Of a stretch of DNA of 64,000 nucleotides, positions 1 through 11,051 are shown piece after piece. The translations under genes and the position numbers were made by a program. Source of the stretch: Monilinia fructicola (Eukaryota; Ascomycota; Leotiomycetes; Helotiales; Sclerotiniaceae); NCBI GenBank assembly GCA_008692225.1, contig VICG01000016.1, forward strand, positions 1,719,501-1,783,500, written 5' to 3'. Under the pieces are notes generated by a model that was not told where the DNA came from, ran no database searches, and saw only the letters and a program-made list of their open reading frames with translations. The stretch's first letter is position 1, and each line of letters starts with the position of its first letter.

Positions 1-1327
1 AACTTATCGTCAAGCGTCTACTCTCTTTCTCACGCGTCGTTTACCCGAATCACTTTCAACCATCCTACCAGTAATTACACCACCATCTTCATCCGATATC
101 GAAAACGATAATCCAGATGATCCTACCAAATCATTGGCACCAATATCTAAAGCTTCTCGTACGACTCGCATTAAGGTTTGGAGTCTATACCTTACAATCT
201 TGAATGCGATCTTGGAATTAGATCCTGCGGAGGGAAAACAGGCATTTGGAACAAGTCAATTCAGGTCATTAGTCGCTAAAGTTAGAGACGGAGAAGTTTG
301 GGAAGAAGTGGTAAAGAATGGATATCATGGAATTGAAGGAACTGTAGATTCAGATGTTGTTATAAACTTGTTAGTTTCTCCGCATATTCTTGACCACCAG
401 GGTTCTCCGGAATGAAGGAAGATGCTAATAAATACAGAGCAACTCTTCTATTAGCCCATGCTCGTACTCAAAAGGTTAATCAAACCCGACTCGAAACATA
501 TCTCGCAACATCAGATACTCCATCCCTTTCTATGTCACAATCTCCCACTCCTACGACCGCAAATCCATTTCCAGGTTCAAAACGTCGATCACAATCTGGA
601 ACCGATACACCAAGAGATTTAAACGCTCGTGTGAAGATATTGGAACTCTATACCCTACATGTTCTACTTCGAAATAATGAATGGGATTATGCGAGGGAAT
701 TCATCACCATGAGTGAAGTATTGGATGATGAAAGAAGAGAAGCTTTTCTTGGAGCTCTACGAAGTTTGAAAGAAGAAAGTGAGGAAGGAGAAAGAAGAGA
801 AAGATTAGAAAAGGAATATAGAGAAGAACAACTCAAGAGAGATATAGAAGAAAGTCGACGCCGAAGAGAAGAAGAGGAGAAGAGAAGGGAAGAAATGGAG
901 AAAAAGGTTAAAGCAAGTGGAGGAGGAACTTCAGAAGTTGATTATGGAATTGAAGAAGAAAACTACTGTGCTTCCCAACGGATCCGTTACATCATCATCA
1001 GCACCAAATGCCCGACAATCCAAAACCTCAAAATCATCAACTACCAAACCACATTCTCGAAAATCAATAGAAGAATCGAAACAGAAGACTGTGATACAGA
1101 AACTGGGAATTATAATGCGTAATTTGAAATTAGTATTGGAGAATATGGGAGGGAGTTTCAATTTAAGAAATCCAATGGTAATGCTAAGAATGGTTGGTTT
1201 CGTTGTAGGAATATTGATGGTATTTGGGAAAAAGGAAGTTCGAGAGAGGATTAGAAGGGTCATGAATGAGGGTTTAGTAAGGGTCAAGCGAACGATTGGA
1301 ATGGGGGTTAAGGTTAGTTATATTTAA
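1..1327 (+). CDS. pex26: Peroxin 26-like protein, C-terminal part (5' end outside window)
   Basis: Reads from base 2 in frame; exon to 369, intron 370-437 (GTTAGT donor, TGCTAAT branch, TACAG acceptor), exon 438-1327. Spliced product has the conserved block [14 protein letters not shown], then [40 protein letters not shown] and [10 protein letters not shown], a charged Glu/Arg coiled stretch, a Ser/Lys linker, and a hydrophobic segment ([15 protein letters not shown]) followed by a basic tail ending [10 protein letters not shown] single C-terminal membrane segment fits a tail-anchored Pex26/Pex15-type protein, which in fungi recruits the Pex1-Pex6 ATPase to peroxisomes. The name rests on recalled similarity to filamentous-fungal Pex26, not on a search. 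The frame breaks near 952-970: the conserved VDYGIEE lies in one frame and the tail in the next; dropping one A from the A-run at 959-962 restores it, and exon lengths then divide by three. Confidence 0.6.
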
Positions 1328-2919
1328 TGAAATGACTAACCCTCAAAATAAACGATTGGGGAATTTCATCTGTTTAGTTTATTTCTTTCGTTTGTTTCTT
1401 GAAGGGGGAAAGGATGGATGGATGGATGGATGGATGGATGGATGGATGGGTGGGTGGATGGATGGATGGACATTATGGATTTCTCTTCTACAGCATGACT
1501 GGATTCAGAAGTCTTCTGATTAATTTGGCAGAGACTTGCTTTACCTGTATTTATATTATGACTTTTTACTTCTTTAGGAAAAGGGGTTGAATGTTCTGGA
1601 TACCTATGAAGGGAAGAAGGGAAGAAGGGAAGAAGGGAAGAAGGGTGGGAGGATAGGAGGATAGGTGGTAAGCGGGGTTGAGGAGTTTTACTTTATATCC
1701 GAGTTATTTTCTCTAGTGAAGCTATGAAAGTATTGACAAGATGGAAGAAAGACAGTTGGAGACGAAGGATACCAAAATCAGAGTATATAAAATATAATTT
1801 CATGAGATTCTTTGATATGTTGAGTCATTATGCTTTTCTGAGTCGTGACTAAGGTGAGGTATATGAAGGCTTTACTCGAGGAAGGTCATATCAGTTATAG
1901 TTTGATGGATGATGAATGATGATGCCCGGTGATTGATGGATGACTTGAATGTTCATATTAATGAATATCTATAAGTATTTGAAGAACTTGTTATTGGATG
2001 ATAGATTGAGAGAGAAATGAATCCTCTAATGAGTGCTTTCGAAGGGTACCTACCTAGTACCTATATGTTAATGTATTCGGGAGGAGGAATGAATGTTTAT
2101 ATTATAAACGAGTCTTGCTTTGCTCTGCTTTGCTTTGCTTTGCTATAAAACTGGGGTGATGATTGACTAGACCTAGAACTAGAACTAGATCACCAGATCT
2201 TTAACTTGAGATATCTACCTACGTATGCAGTAGAGAGGCATTTGAGTATCTGATAATAAGCATCGAAGTAGGTATCCAAGTTGATATCTACCTAGGTAAG
2301 TATCTGTCTAGCCATGCGTAACATGACATAGTGATCTTCATTTCTCGGGATTGATACTCGAGTAAGAAGGAGAGAAAGGGGGCGATACTTTGATGTTAGA
2401 TGAGATGAGATGAGATGAGATGAGATGAGATGAGTTGAGGTGAGGTGAGTGATATAAGTAAGATAGATCACTCACTTCCTTTATACTAATCTTAACTAGA
2501 TAACTTATTGAACATTTACCAACCTCACAGTAATCTCGGCCTGTCAAAGGTAGGTAGCCTCTGGTCGTCCCGCTGAGAAAAAAATCCCCCCATGGTACTG
2601 TATTTGATTAGTACTCTGAAATATCTCACATGACAATGGATGCTAATACTTGCACTAGGTAGGTTCAGTAAGTATAAGCGGGTGGTGTGGTTCTTTGAAT
2701 TTTGATTCGAAATCTTGCTCTCTTTCTTTCTTCTTTCATACATTTATTAATAATCTTGCTTTTATCACAACATACTGTACATATATATATCTACATACCT
2801 ATCCACCATAACATCTGTATCAAAAGCACAAAATATCCCCAAACATCCCCCAAATCAATTACCCTTGCAATCCCATCAATACTTACACGCTGCTCCCCTC
2901 GTCAGTAATCTCGCCAGAA
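1328..2919. other. Intergenic spacer with short tandem repeats
   Basis: No convincing gene seen. It holds a (GGAT)n tract at about 1413-1472, a (GAAGGGAA)-type tract at about 1609-1648, a (GCTTT)n run at about 2113-2143 and a (GATGA)n run at about 2396-2440. One perfect TACCTAGGTA palindrome sits at 2289-2298. The last 200 bases before 2920 are CA-rich and probably contain the promoter and leader of the MFS gene. Confidence 0.6.
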
Positions 2920-4410
2920 ATGGCATCACCAAGTCGTCCGTGGGCCCTGGAAGCTCGCTCCAACACCATCTTCATCCTCGCCACGGTCGCAATCGGAATG
3001 TTTACCGATCTCTTCCTGTATGGATTAATCGTCCCCATCATTCCCTTCATCCTCAGCGATCGCATTGGGGTGGACGAATCGGAGATACAGTATTACACCT
3101 CGGTCTTGCTTGCCAGCTACGCGGGGGCTTCGGTCGTGTTTTCGTTTCCGGCGGGCTACATCGCGGATCGCCTGTCGTCGAGACAGGTGCCGTTTTTGGT
3201 GGGGCTGGTGGCTTTGTTGGCGAGCACGGTGCTGTTGATGCTGGGGAGGAGGATCGAGGTTTTGGTTGCGGCGAGTATTTTCCAGGGGGTGAGTGGTGCG
3301 GTCGTTTGGACGGTGGGCTTGGCGCTCGTGATGGATACGGTGGGGAGCGAGAAGTTGGGCGTGACGATTGGGAGCATTTTCAGTTTTATTAGCGTGGGCG
3401 AATTGGTGGCGCCGGTTCTTGGAGGCGTGGTATATGATAAGGTGGGGAGCGATGCGGTTTTTGCGATGGGATTGGGGTTGTTGGGTTTGGATTTCGTGAT
3501 GAGAGGGGTTTTGATTGAGAAGAAGACGGCGAAGAGGTATTATGTTGAAGATGGTGAAATGGAAGATGATGAGGGAATGGAAGATGATGAGGGAATGGAA
3601 GATGATGAGGGAACGCGAAGAAATGGTGATGAGGAAATAGGGGAAAATTCTCCATTATTGGGAAATGGAAATGGAAATGGCATTGGAAATGGCAGTGGGA
3701 AGGATCAAGATCTTGATTCATGGAGAATTCAGAAAGAACTTCCAAAATTGGTTCAGAGATTTCCTATTCTATTCCTTCTCTCATCACCCAGACTTCTTAC
3801 GGCCGAATTGGTCGCTTTCATGCAAGCTACCATAATAGGTGTATTTGATTCCACCATTCCTACTCAATCACTATCGCTCTTTGAGTTTCCTGCTTTGAAA
3901 GCCGGATTACTCTTCACGCCACTTGTTCTTCCATATCTCTTGCTTGGGCCAGTGGCTGGAATGGGTGTTGATAGATACGGACCAAAACTCATTGGAACGG
4001 TTGGATATGCATTTTTCATCCTCCCACTAATACTCCTCCGAATACCGACGGAGAATACCACACACGATCTCATCATTTTCTGTATCATACTCTCACTCTC
4101 TGGACTTGGATTGGCATTGATTGGTGCCCCGAGTATCGTGGAAGCGTCTTATGTTGCGGAGAAGTATCATCGAGCGAACAAGAATCTTTTTGGATCAGAG
4201 GGCCCATATGCTCAGCTGTATGCTTTGAATAGCATGGTGTTCAGTGCGGGATTTACTCTCGGTCCATTGATTGCCGGATTTTTGAAGGAGAGAATTGGAT
4301 ATGGTAATATGAATTTGGTGGTGGCGGGAATGTGTGCTATTGTTGCCCTCTTATGCTTTGGGTATCTGGGAGGTAAACCACATCTACCTTGTGGGAAATG
4401 GATTGGCTGA
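2920..4410 (+). CDS. MFS transporter (DHA1/SLC18-like)
   Basis: A 496-residue, intronless major facilitator. The first helix carries GMFTDLFLYGLIVPIIPFIL. A motif-A-like loop follows TM2 (GYIADRLSSRQ), and a motif-C-like segment in TM5 reads VGELVAPVLGGVVYDKVG. The long central loop (about residues 200-265) is acidic with three copies of a six-residue unit, then Gly/Asn-rich. The second half shows GVDRYGPKLIG (motif-A counterpart) and FTLGPLIAGFLKERIGYG. The protein should be a 12-TM proton-driven exporter at the plasma or vacuolar membrane; the substrate cannot be inferred. No biosynthetic cluster surrounds it. The first ~600 bases have much higher third-position GC than the rest. The start was chosen because the upstream sequence in this frame lacks membrane character and MASPSRPW directly precedes TM1. 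Confidence 0.85.
   Translation: MASPSRPWALEARSNTIFILATVAIGMFTDLFLYGLIVPIIPFILSDRIGVDESEIQYYTSVLLASYAGASVVFSFPAGYIADRLSSRQVPFLVGLVALLASTVLLMLGRRIEVLVAASIFQGVSGAVVWTVGLALVMDTVGSEKLGVTIGSIFSFISVGELVAPVLGGVVYDKVGSDAVFAMGLGLLGLDFVMRGVLIEKKTAKRYYVEDGEMEDDEGMEDDEGMEDDEGTRRNGDEEIGENSPLLGNGNGNGIGNGSGKDQDLDSWRIQKELPKLVQRFPILFLLSSPRLLTAELVAFMQATIIGVFDSTIPTQSLSLFEFPALKAGLLFTPLVLPYLLLGPVAGMGVDRYGPKLIGTVGYAFFILPLILLRIPTENTTHDLIIFCIILSLSGLGLALIGAPSIVEASYVAEKYHRANKNLFGSEGPYAQLYALNSMVFSAGFTLGPLIAGFLKERIGYGNMNLVVAGMCAIVALLCFGYLGGKPHLPCGKWIG
3559..3612 (+). repeat. In-frame 18-bp minisatellite, three copies
   Basis: Three tandem, essentially identical 18-bp units encode Met-Glu-Asp-Asp-Glu-Gly in the central cytoplasmic loop of the MFS transporter. 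A second short run of alternating Gly-Asn codons follows at about 3660-3700. Copy number changes here would keep the frame. Confidence 0.9.
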
Positions 4411-4790
4411 ATGGGGGTATGTGGAAATAGATTGGTTGATTGGGCGTGTAAAATTGATTGACGGAAGGGGAGTGTATCATAGTGTCACGGTAGACTTATA
4501 GACTTGATAGATGTACGATATGTTGTATGGATTAGATAGGTCATAATATAATGATGAAACATATAAATCAATGATGACCTCCGGCTTTGGTGATTAGTTT
4601 TACTCTAACTTGGAAGGACTGTGAAGTATGATGACCGTTTGGTGATGGGTTGGGTCTACTGAAGGTTACTTTAGGGTCACCAACGGGTTATTGCAAGAGG
4701 AAAAGAAGAAAGATTAGAATAGCTGGAGCCGTAAAGAGGGAAATTTCTATTTACATACTGACTAATATTAATACTGATAGTAATTGGTAT

Positions 4791-4920
4791 TAACTGGTAT
4801 TAACTGGTATTAACTGGTATTAACTGGTATTAACTGGTATTAACTGGTATTAACTGGTATTAACTGGTATTAACTGGTATTAACTGGTATTAACTGGTAT
4901 TAACTGGTATTAACTGGTAT
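4791..4920. repeat. 10-bp minisatellite (TAACTGGTAT), 13 perfect copies
   Basis: Thirteen uninterrupted copies of TAACTGGTAT, with one imperfect copy before (4781-4790). It lies between the MFS gene and the Sgf73 gene. The direct repeat has no spacers, so it is not a CRISPR array. Confidence 0.95.
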
Positions 4921-5290
4921 TAACTAATATTAATTGATATTAATAGTAATATTTATAGTAATATCTATACTAATACTTATAGTAATGTTAATAGTAATAC
5001 TTATAGTTATATTAATAGTAATATTTATAGTAATATTTATAGTAATATTTATAGTAAGATTTATACTAATATTAATACTAATACTTAGTATTTATACTTC
5101 TACTTATAAGTATACGAACTAATATTAAACATAGAAATATTATTATTTAATAGATAAAAAACTTTAATATATAAAAAATAATTATATTATTATTCTATGT
5201 TTAATCTATTATCCTGTTCAAATGTTGAATATTGATTAGATATATACTAAGTATCAAATAGATATATAGATATCCAAGAAAACATAGAAT
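4921..5290. other. AT-rich tract of degraded repeat units
   Basis: Follows directly on the minisatellite and is almost pure A/T with recurring TAATATTTATAG-like steps. It reads like old repeat units that lost their G and C bases. The open frame across it (poly Ile/Val/Leu) is a product of composition only. Confidence 0.6.
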
Positions 5291-5542
5291 TTATATCTAT
5301 AATTCTCCCTTCTTGCAATCAAGCCGGAGCCTTGAAATCCCCCCCCACACCCCACAGGAAATATCAGGCTGCAGAATAAATAAACTAAGGTACCGGAATA
5401 AATCAAATCTAGCCGAGATCAACCCTAGTCAATCTCAGCCTCGTTGATCTGACTCTCGGTCGCAACATCATATCATCTACAGAGAAATATTAAATCACCA
5501 TTACATCTTTTACAACTCGACTTTTTGAAGTCGCGCAACAAT

Positions 5543-7469
5543 ATGGCCAGTAGTAGAGGTATTCATTTCTATACCTCCTATCGAAATAATGATAAATTAA
5601 TCATCATGCAATAGATCCTGTCGTGAGTGATGACGATTCGACTATCAAAGTCGCGCCCAAAAGAGAACGAGGTGGAGGGGATAAATTATTGGGCAACATC
5701 AAATTAAAGAAACAACCCCCAAAACATAACAAACCTGGCAATTGGAGGGATGGAAGTATTATTGATGGTAAGGTTCTTCGTGAGACCAGCGCTCGGAACT
5801 CTTCATGGGCTAATCATCCTACCCAGTTGACGAGAAGAAGAAAGGAACAGATACATCGAATGCGAATTCCGTGACGAGTCCGGGTCCGGTGGTCAATATC
5901 TTGGATGATTCTGCGAGGGAGACATTTGCGACGGGTAGACCATTGGAAGATAGTCCTGACTTACAAGTTTGTAAACATTGTAAGAAGAGTATATTGAAGA
6001 CGGCGGCGAGACTTCATGTACAAGCATGTTTAAAAGCCAAGAGGGAAAAGTTGCAGAAGAAAAAAGAAGCGAAAGAAGCCAGAGATAGGGAAAAGAAGGG
6101 CTTGCCAAGTAAAGATGTTGAAGGAGAAGACGGGAAGGGAGGAAGTGATGATGATGATGATGACGAGAAGGGTCCAGGTGGTTTTAAGGGTGGCAAGAAG
6201 AGTGCTGGGAAAAATAATGGTGATGCGAAAGGAAAGAAGAGAAAGGCAGATGGTGAGGGAGAAAAGGGTCCAAAACAGAAGAAGAAAAAGGAAGAACCAA
6301 AACCCAAGGCACCAAAACCTAAAGGTAAGTTTGTCTTTTTAACGGAATCCTGGGTGACATATCTGTCATATTCAATGGGCATGAAGAAAAAGAGTGGAAT
6401 GATTGAATATGTGGAAGATTTGGTTGTTACTCTGTTGGGCTTGACTATCAGGTCCAAACAAATTTGGTTTGCAGATATTCTTACATTTGATATCTATTTT
6501 TTTTATATCAAGATTGCTTTCTTTCATATCACGATTTCTTTTTCATTACATCAGGGTTTCCTCCTTTTTACCCAAATATTCGATCATCTATCATTCATGG
6601 ATATCAAAAGATCAGTGAGAACAGCAAAAAGCTAACCAATTAATTCATTTCAAAGGTCCAGTCGATGTAGAACGTCAATGTGGTGTCCTTAAAGATGGTG
6701 TCCCTTGTGCTCGTTCTTTAACTTGCAAGTCACATTCTATGGGTGCTAAAAGAGCTGTACCTGGTCGTACCTTACCATATGATATGCTTCTATCCCAATA
6801 TCAAAAGAAAAATCAAGCTAAACAACAAAGTATGTCAATATTTCTATCTTTGCCTCCTTGTCTTTTTCAAATTTTCCCCTAATTTATCATCTTTCCTCTT
6901 TATCTTCTCAATTTCCTCTAAATCTGAACCCAAATCTAATCCAAATCTAACACAAAAAACAGAAGCAGCAATTGATGCGAATGCTCCTCTTGAAGATGAA
7001 GAACTTCTTAATGGTCCTATTGATTCTGATGAAGAACTTCTCGCTGTTCAAACTGGTTTAGCAAATTGGAATCCACAACCACTTGTTCCACTTATTCATT
7101 CAACATCCAATTCAATATCGATATAGAGACGAAAGGTTATGGGAAACAATTACATAATGCGACAAATGGATTTACATTAAATATTTGTAAGGTTAAGGGA
7201 CACAGTTCTCCAAAAACAACATCAGGCATTGAGAATGGTGAGAATAATGGTATAGGAGATGAAATGATAGGAGTGATGATGGAGAGAGTAATGGAAATAT
7301 CAATGCGGGTTCAAGTGGAAGTGGAAATGGAAGTAGCAGTGGGGATGGAAATGGAAACGGTAGTGGTGAAACGGGATTAGGAATTGTTGCTGGACCTGTT
7401 AGAAGACCTAGTGGATTCGTCTTACAGGGTGTTCCACAAAGAAAACATAGTATGGCTGGAAGAGTTTAG
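5543..7469 (+). CDS. sgf73: SAGA complex subunit Sgf73 (SCA7 domain)
   Basis: Five exons: 5543-5558, 5615-5767, 5827-6324, 6656-6829, 6963-7469, all GT-AG. The first exon is only 16 bases (MASSR) and was placed because it gives an ATG and the correct phase. The product (about 448 residues) has an N-terminal zinc-finger-like segment (CKHC...HVQAC), a Lys/Asp-rich linker, and the SCA7 block with [19 protein letters not shown] and [10 protein letters not shown]. The C-terminal part has [10 protein letters not shown] and [13 protein letters not shown]. Sgf73/ataxin-7 anchors the deubiquitinase module (Ubp8-Sgf11-Sus1) to SAGA in the nucleus. The last exon is broken: one extra base near 7099-7100, one extra A at 7144-7146 and one missing base between about 7200 and 7275 are needed to join conserved segments and reach the stop at 7467-7469. 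With these, the total length divides by three. Intron 3 (331 nt) is long. Confidence 0.82.
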
Positions 7470-7960
7470 TTTTACCATATTGAATGGGATCAGATGGTAT
7501 GAATTCTCTCGGTACATATTGGGCGCTTTTGGTTAAAGGATGCATACATGGATGGATTGGGGTTGGACCTTTATCTGGAGTGTTTTGGAATTTGAGCGAC
7601 TTTGTTCATGGGTACATGGTATTTTATGGCGTTGTTGGGTGCTTGGTTGCTAAGATCATTTCGTCATGGGTCGGCAACTTGAATGCATTCTTGTAATTTG
7701 GTCATCCCCATTCTTTCTTCTCTTGTCAGTCTCTTTTCTGCTGTTCGTTTCTCGCTCTGGTCGAAGATAAATGGATGCAAGGCATTATGGAAGGCGCAGT
7801 GTGTTATGCATAGGGTGCTGTGCAAGGAGTTGTGCGTGTGGTTTAATGGGTTATATCCATGGATGGAATAGAGCGAATTGGGATGAATGGATGGCGTATT
7901 CATGGCGTATGGATCCATAGCGGGCTGGGAGATACACTACAATTCAATTCAATACATACA

Positions 7961-8004
<44 letters not shown>

Positions 8005-8594
8005 CCATATGAATGGAGGGGAGAAATCGTTGATCATTGTGTATATACTTAGGTATGAAAGCATGCTATTTACAAACGGTCAGACAGCTAGATAGCTGGA
8101 CGGGGATGGAGATGGGATGGATGGATGGATGGATATATATTGGATTGTAATTGGGGTTTGAATGTATGGATGAGTAGGCTTGCTCACTCACGCATTCACG
8201 CATTCACGCATTCACTCATTCACTCACTCTCTTACTCATTAGTGCGACTTTAGTTCTGCATTCATGCGTGATGATTTTATCATTCGCCCATCTGGATCGA
8301 TCCCATGATACCATTCATTGACTTTATGCTGAAACGCCGAAACCCATCTCATGGTTTTAATGAGTTAGGTTCAGGAAGTATGGCGCTATCCTGTTGATCT
8401 ATTTATTGTACAATTAAGCAAGTTCTTTCGCTCTTTTCTTTTGCCTCCTTCCTTTCCTTCCTTTCAATCAACCATGTCGATTATTTTCATCTGACCCATT
8501 TCGTCCTATATCCTATTCTATCCTATCCTATCATACCCCTATCCCTACCCCCTACCCCCATCCCTATCCCCAACTCCAAATCCCACTAATGAAT
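7470..8594. other. Intergenic spacer between convergent genes
   Basis: Lies between the 3' ends of the Sgf73 and Sfh1 genes. It contains a 40-bp (AC)n tract at 7963-8002, (GGAT)n near 8117-8133, a CATTCACG-type repeat near 8190-8225 and an ATCCTA-type run near 8505-8570. A perfect ATCCATGGAT is at 7855-7864. No supported gene was seen. Confidence 0.6.
7963..8002. repeat. (AC)20 microsatellite
   Basis: Twenty uninterrupted AC dinucleotides. Confidence 0.95.
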
Positions 8595-11051
8595 CTACGC
8601 AACTGATGATCCAGCCCCTTGACTTGAGTTGCCCAATCTCAAATTAACTTTCTCCCTATGTCCCTTATTCTTTAAATGAACCTCAAAGTTTCCAACGGTG
8701 GTATCGGGACCTGGTGTGTATAATTTACCGGGACAATCGTGACATCTAATTCTGGGTAGGTACATCCATTTTATACCTTCCGGAGTTGTACCTTGAGGTG
8801 GAGCTGGCACTGGGGTTTCGGATGATATCGATACGGCGGAATAACGCATCATACCTTCGAATCGATCGTTGGGATATTGTTGATGAAGGGTCGTGAGACC
8901 TGTTGTTAACCATATTGGAGGTGGTGGAGGCTAGGTGAGAATGTTAGTTTGGGATATGATGAGGATTCTAAAGATTAGGAGGCGAAGGGCAAGGCATGAC
9001 GGGGACCCAAAAGATTCGTGAAGCAAGAGGGAATATGATGAGGATTCAAAGATATAATGGGATATGTCATGTGAAGTAAATTGTCAGATGCCGAAAAAAA
9101 AACTTACTGCTGGAAGTGGTTGACCAGGAATAGGAGCTGGTGCATCAATTCTACTACCAATTTGTCCAACTGCTCCAGAAGTAATTGCTTGTGGTGCTTG
9201 TGGTGCCTGTGGCGCAGGTGTTGGTGCTGGTGCTGGTGCTGGTGCTGGCACTGGTGTTGTTGCTGCTGCTGTTGTTGTTGTTGCCGTTGCTGTCGCTGTT
9301 GCTAATTGTTGATTTTGTATACCAGGTGTTGAAGGTGGTCCCATAGATCCTGGTGGAGCTGGTGTACTGAATGTTGATGTTGCACGAGTGATTGAAGGAG
9401 TTTGTTGATGACTTGGACGGCCTTTGCTTAATTCTTTGACTAATTTCCTTAATTTCTCTTTAGGAATTTTAAGCCGAATTATGAGTGAAACATTATCCAC
9501 ACTTTCATCTCTCGCATCACGACCGAGCTTTCTAGCTGATGTTCTAGTTTCATGATGATGTGCCAGTATAGATTCTGGTGTTTCTGATCTTCCAATGTTG
9601 GCCATTCTTTGTTGCGCAGCTGTTGCAGCTCCACGCATATTTCTCGTTCTTGCAGTACCTTGATTATTGACTTGTACGGCTGGTGAATCAGGTGAAGAAT
9701 CTTCACTATCATCTGATTCAGTTAGATCTCCACCATCTTGTCGACCAAAACCAGCTCTTCTACCTCTTCCTGATGGTATTCCTACTCGTTTGTATAATCG
9801 ACTTTCCTCAACTGTTGCTGCTGCTCCTGGTAATACAGAAGATACCACCAAAGTTCTCACTGTTCTTTGTCTATCTTTTAGATCTGGTAAAGTTGGTCCT
9901 CCTCTCCTATTTACAGATCTCTTTTGTCTTCGTTGTTCTCTTGAAAATACCAATTCATGCTTCTCCAAATCTGTTTCAGTCATTTCATATAGATACGGCG
10001 CAAATTCCTTAATCTGTTGATGTGGTCGTAAGACTGATGTGAGAGGCGATGGTAAAAATGCAGCAACTAAATCAGCATCCTCAACAGGTCTACCATCAAA
10101 TGGATGTCCAATTCCATACAAACTCCTAACAAATAATTGACTCTGTTCTCGTATACAATGTGCAATGGCTGTAGTAAACTCCCCCGAAAGAGATAAATCT
10201 ATTGCCATAATTTGTGCGAATTCCTCGGGAGAATTTAGAGGATTATTGATATCCCATTCGAATTTATCCTCTAATGTATGTGGTCCAATTGTGATGTTGA
10301 GTTTGATGAGGATACGCATTTCATCGTTCTTGTAGGCTGTATATGGTAACATCTCATCCAATGGATCCTCTGTTGTATAAATTGGGGGATGAAAGTCGCA
10401 AATTTGTTCCGTCATTTGTTGTAAGATTCGTTGAGTAACTGGTTCTGCCACAGGAGCAACTAAACCTAGATCCTCTACAAGTTGTTCCGCGAACAAAATC
10501 TGGACGTACAGTTCGATCATGAAAATTCCAAGTGAAAGTATCTCGAAGTTTGACTTTGTCCCAATCCACATCCAACCTTATTGGTACCAACTCTTCAACT
10601 TGATCTGCTTGCATAGACATATCTTTTCGTTTGATTCGTAATCGAGGCGTTTTTCTTCTTCCCAAGTCTAGGCTTCTTATCTGAATATAATATTCTGGTT
10701 GGTCCATCTGTGAATCCATTCCCATATCCATTATAACCTGTTCCATATAATCGACTTGCTGTAAAGACTTCTTTGCTATTTTTGACCAACTCATAATCTT
10801 TCGCTTCATTATGTTTATGAGAATAGATCGCGGCTCTTTTATCTTGATCATCGACGATGGCACCGGAATGGATCAAAGTATGATGTAAATATTGTTCGAG
10901 TAGAATATTATTAAAGTCAGATTCCCGTTCGAGGTCGATGTGTTAAATTGGAAGGTTGAGGTGAATTGGGATTCGCAGACTTGGAAGGTCCAGTAGCTGT
11001 AATAGCTGAAGAAGATTCATCATGAGAAGTCTGTTGAAGATCTTGTGTCAT
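8595..11051 (-). CDS. sfh1: SNF5/Sfh1-type chromatin remodelling subunit
   Basis: Minus-strand gene with start codon at 11051-11049 and one clear intron (8931-9107, donor GTAAGT, phase 0). Exons are 11051-9108 and 8930-8595, about 758 residues. Segments in order: Ser/Thr/Pro N-terminus; SDFNNILLEQYLHHTLIHSG; a basic KRKDMSMQADQ; the SNF5 core beginning EELVPIRLDVDWDKVKLRDT and continuing with RILIKLNITIGPHTLEDKFE; an RTVRTLVVSSVLPG motif; a Pro/Ala/Thr-rich low-complexity region; and a C-terminal CxxC finger (RIRCHDCPGKLYTPGP...FEVHLKNKGHRE). Snf5/Sfh1 proteins are core subunits of SWI/SNF or RSC. The frame is broken three times, each repaired by removing one base: near 10943-10944, at the T-run 10650-10654 and at the A-run 10495-10498 (plus-strand coordinates). 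After removal the first exon is exactly divisible by three. Assignment to RSC rather than SWI/SNF is inferred. Confidence 0.82.

Noticed and set aside
4791..4920. Regular repeats resembling a CRISPR array
   Set aside because: Units are 10 bp, head-to-tail, without spacers, in a eukaryotic sequence.
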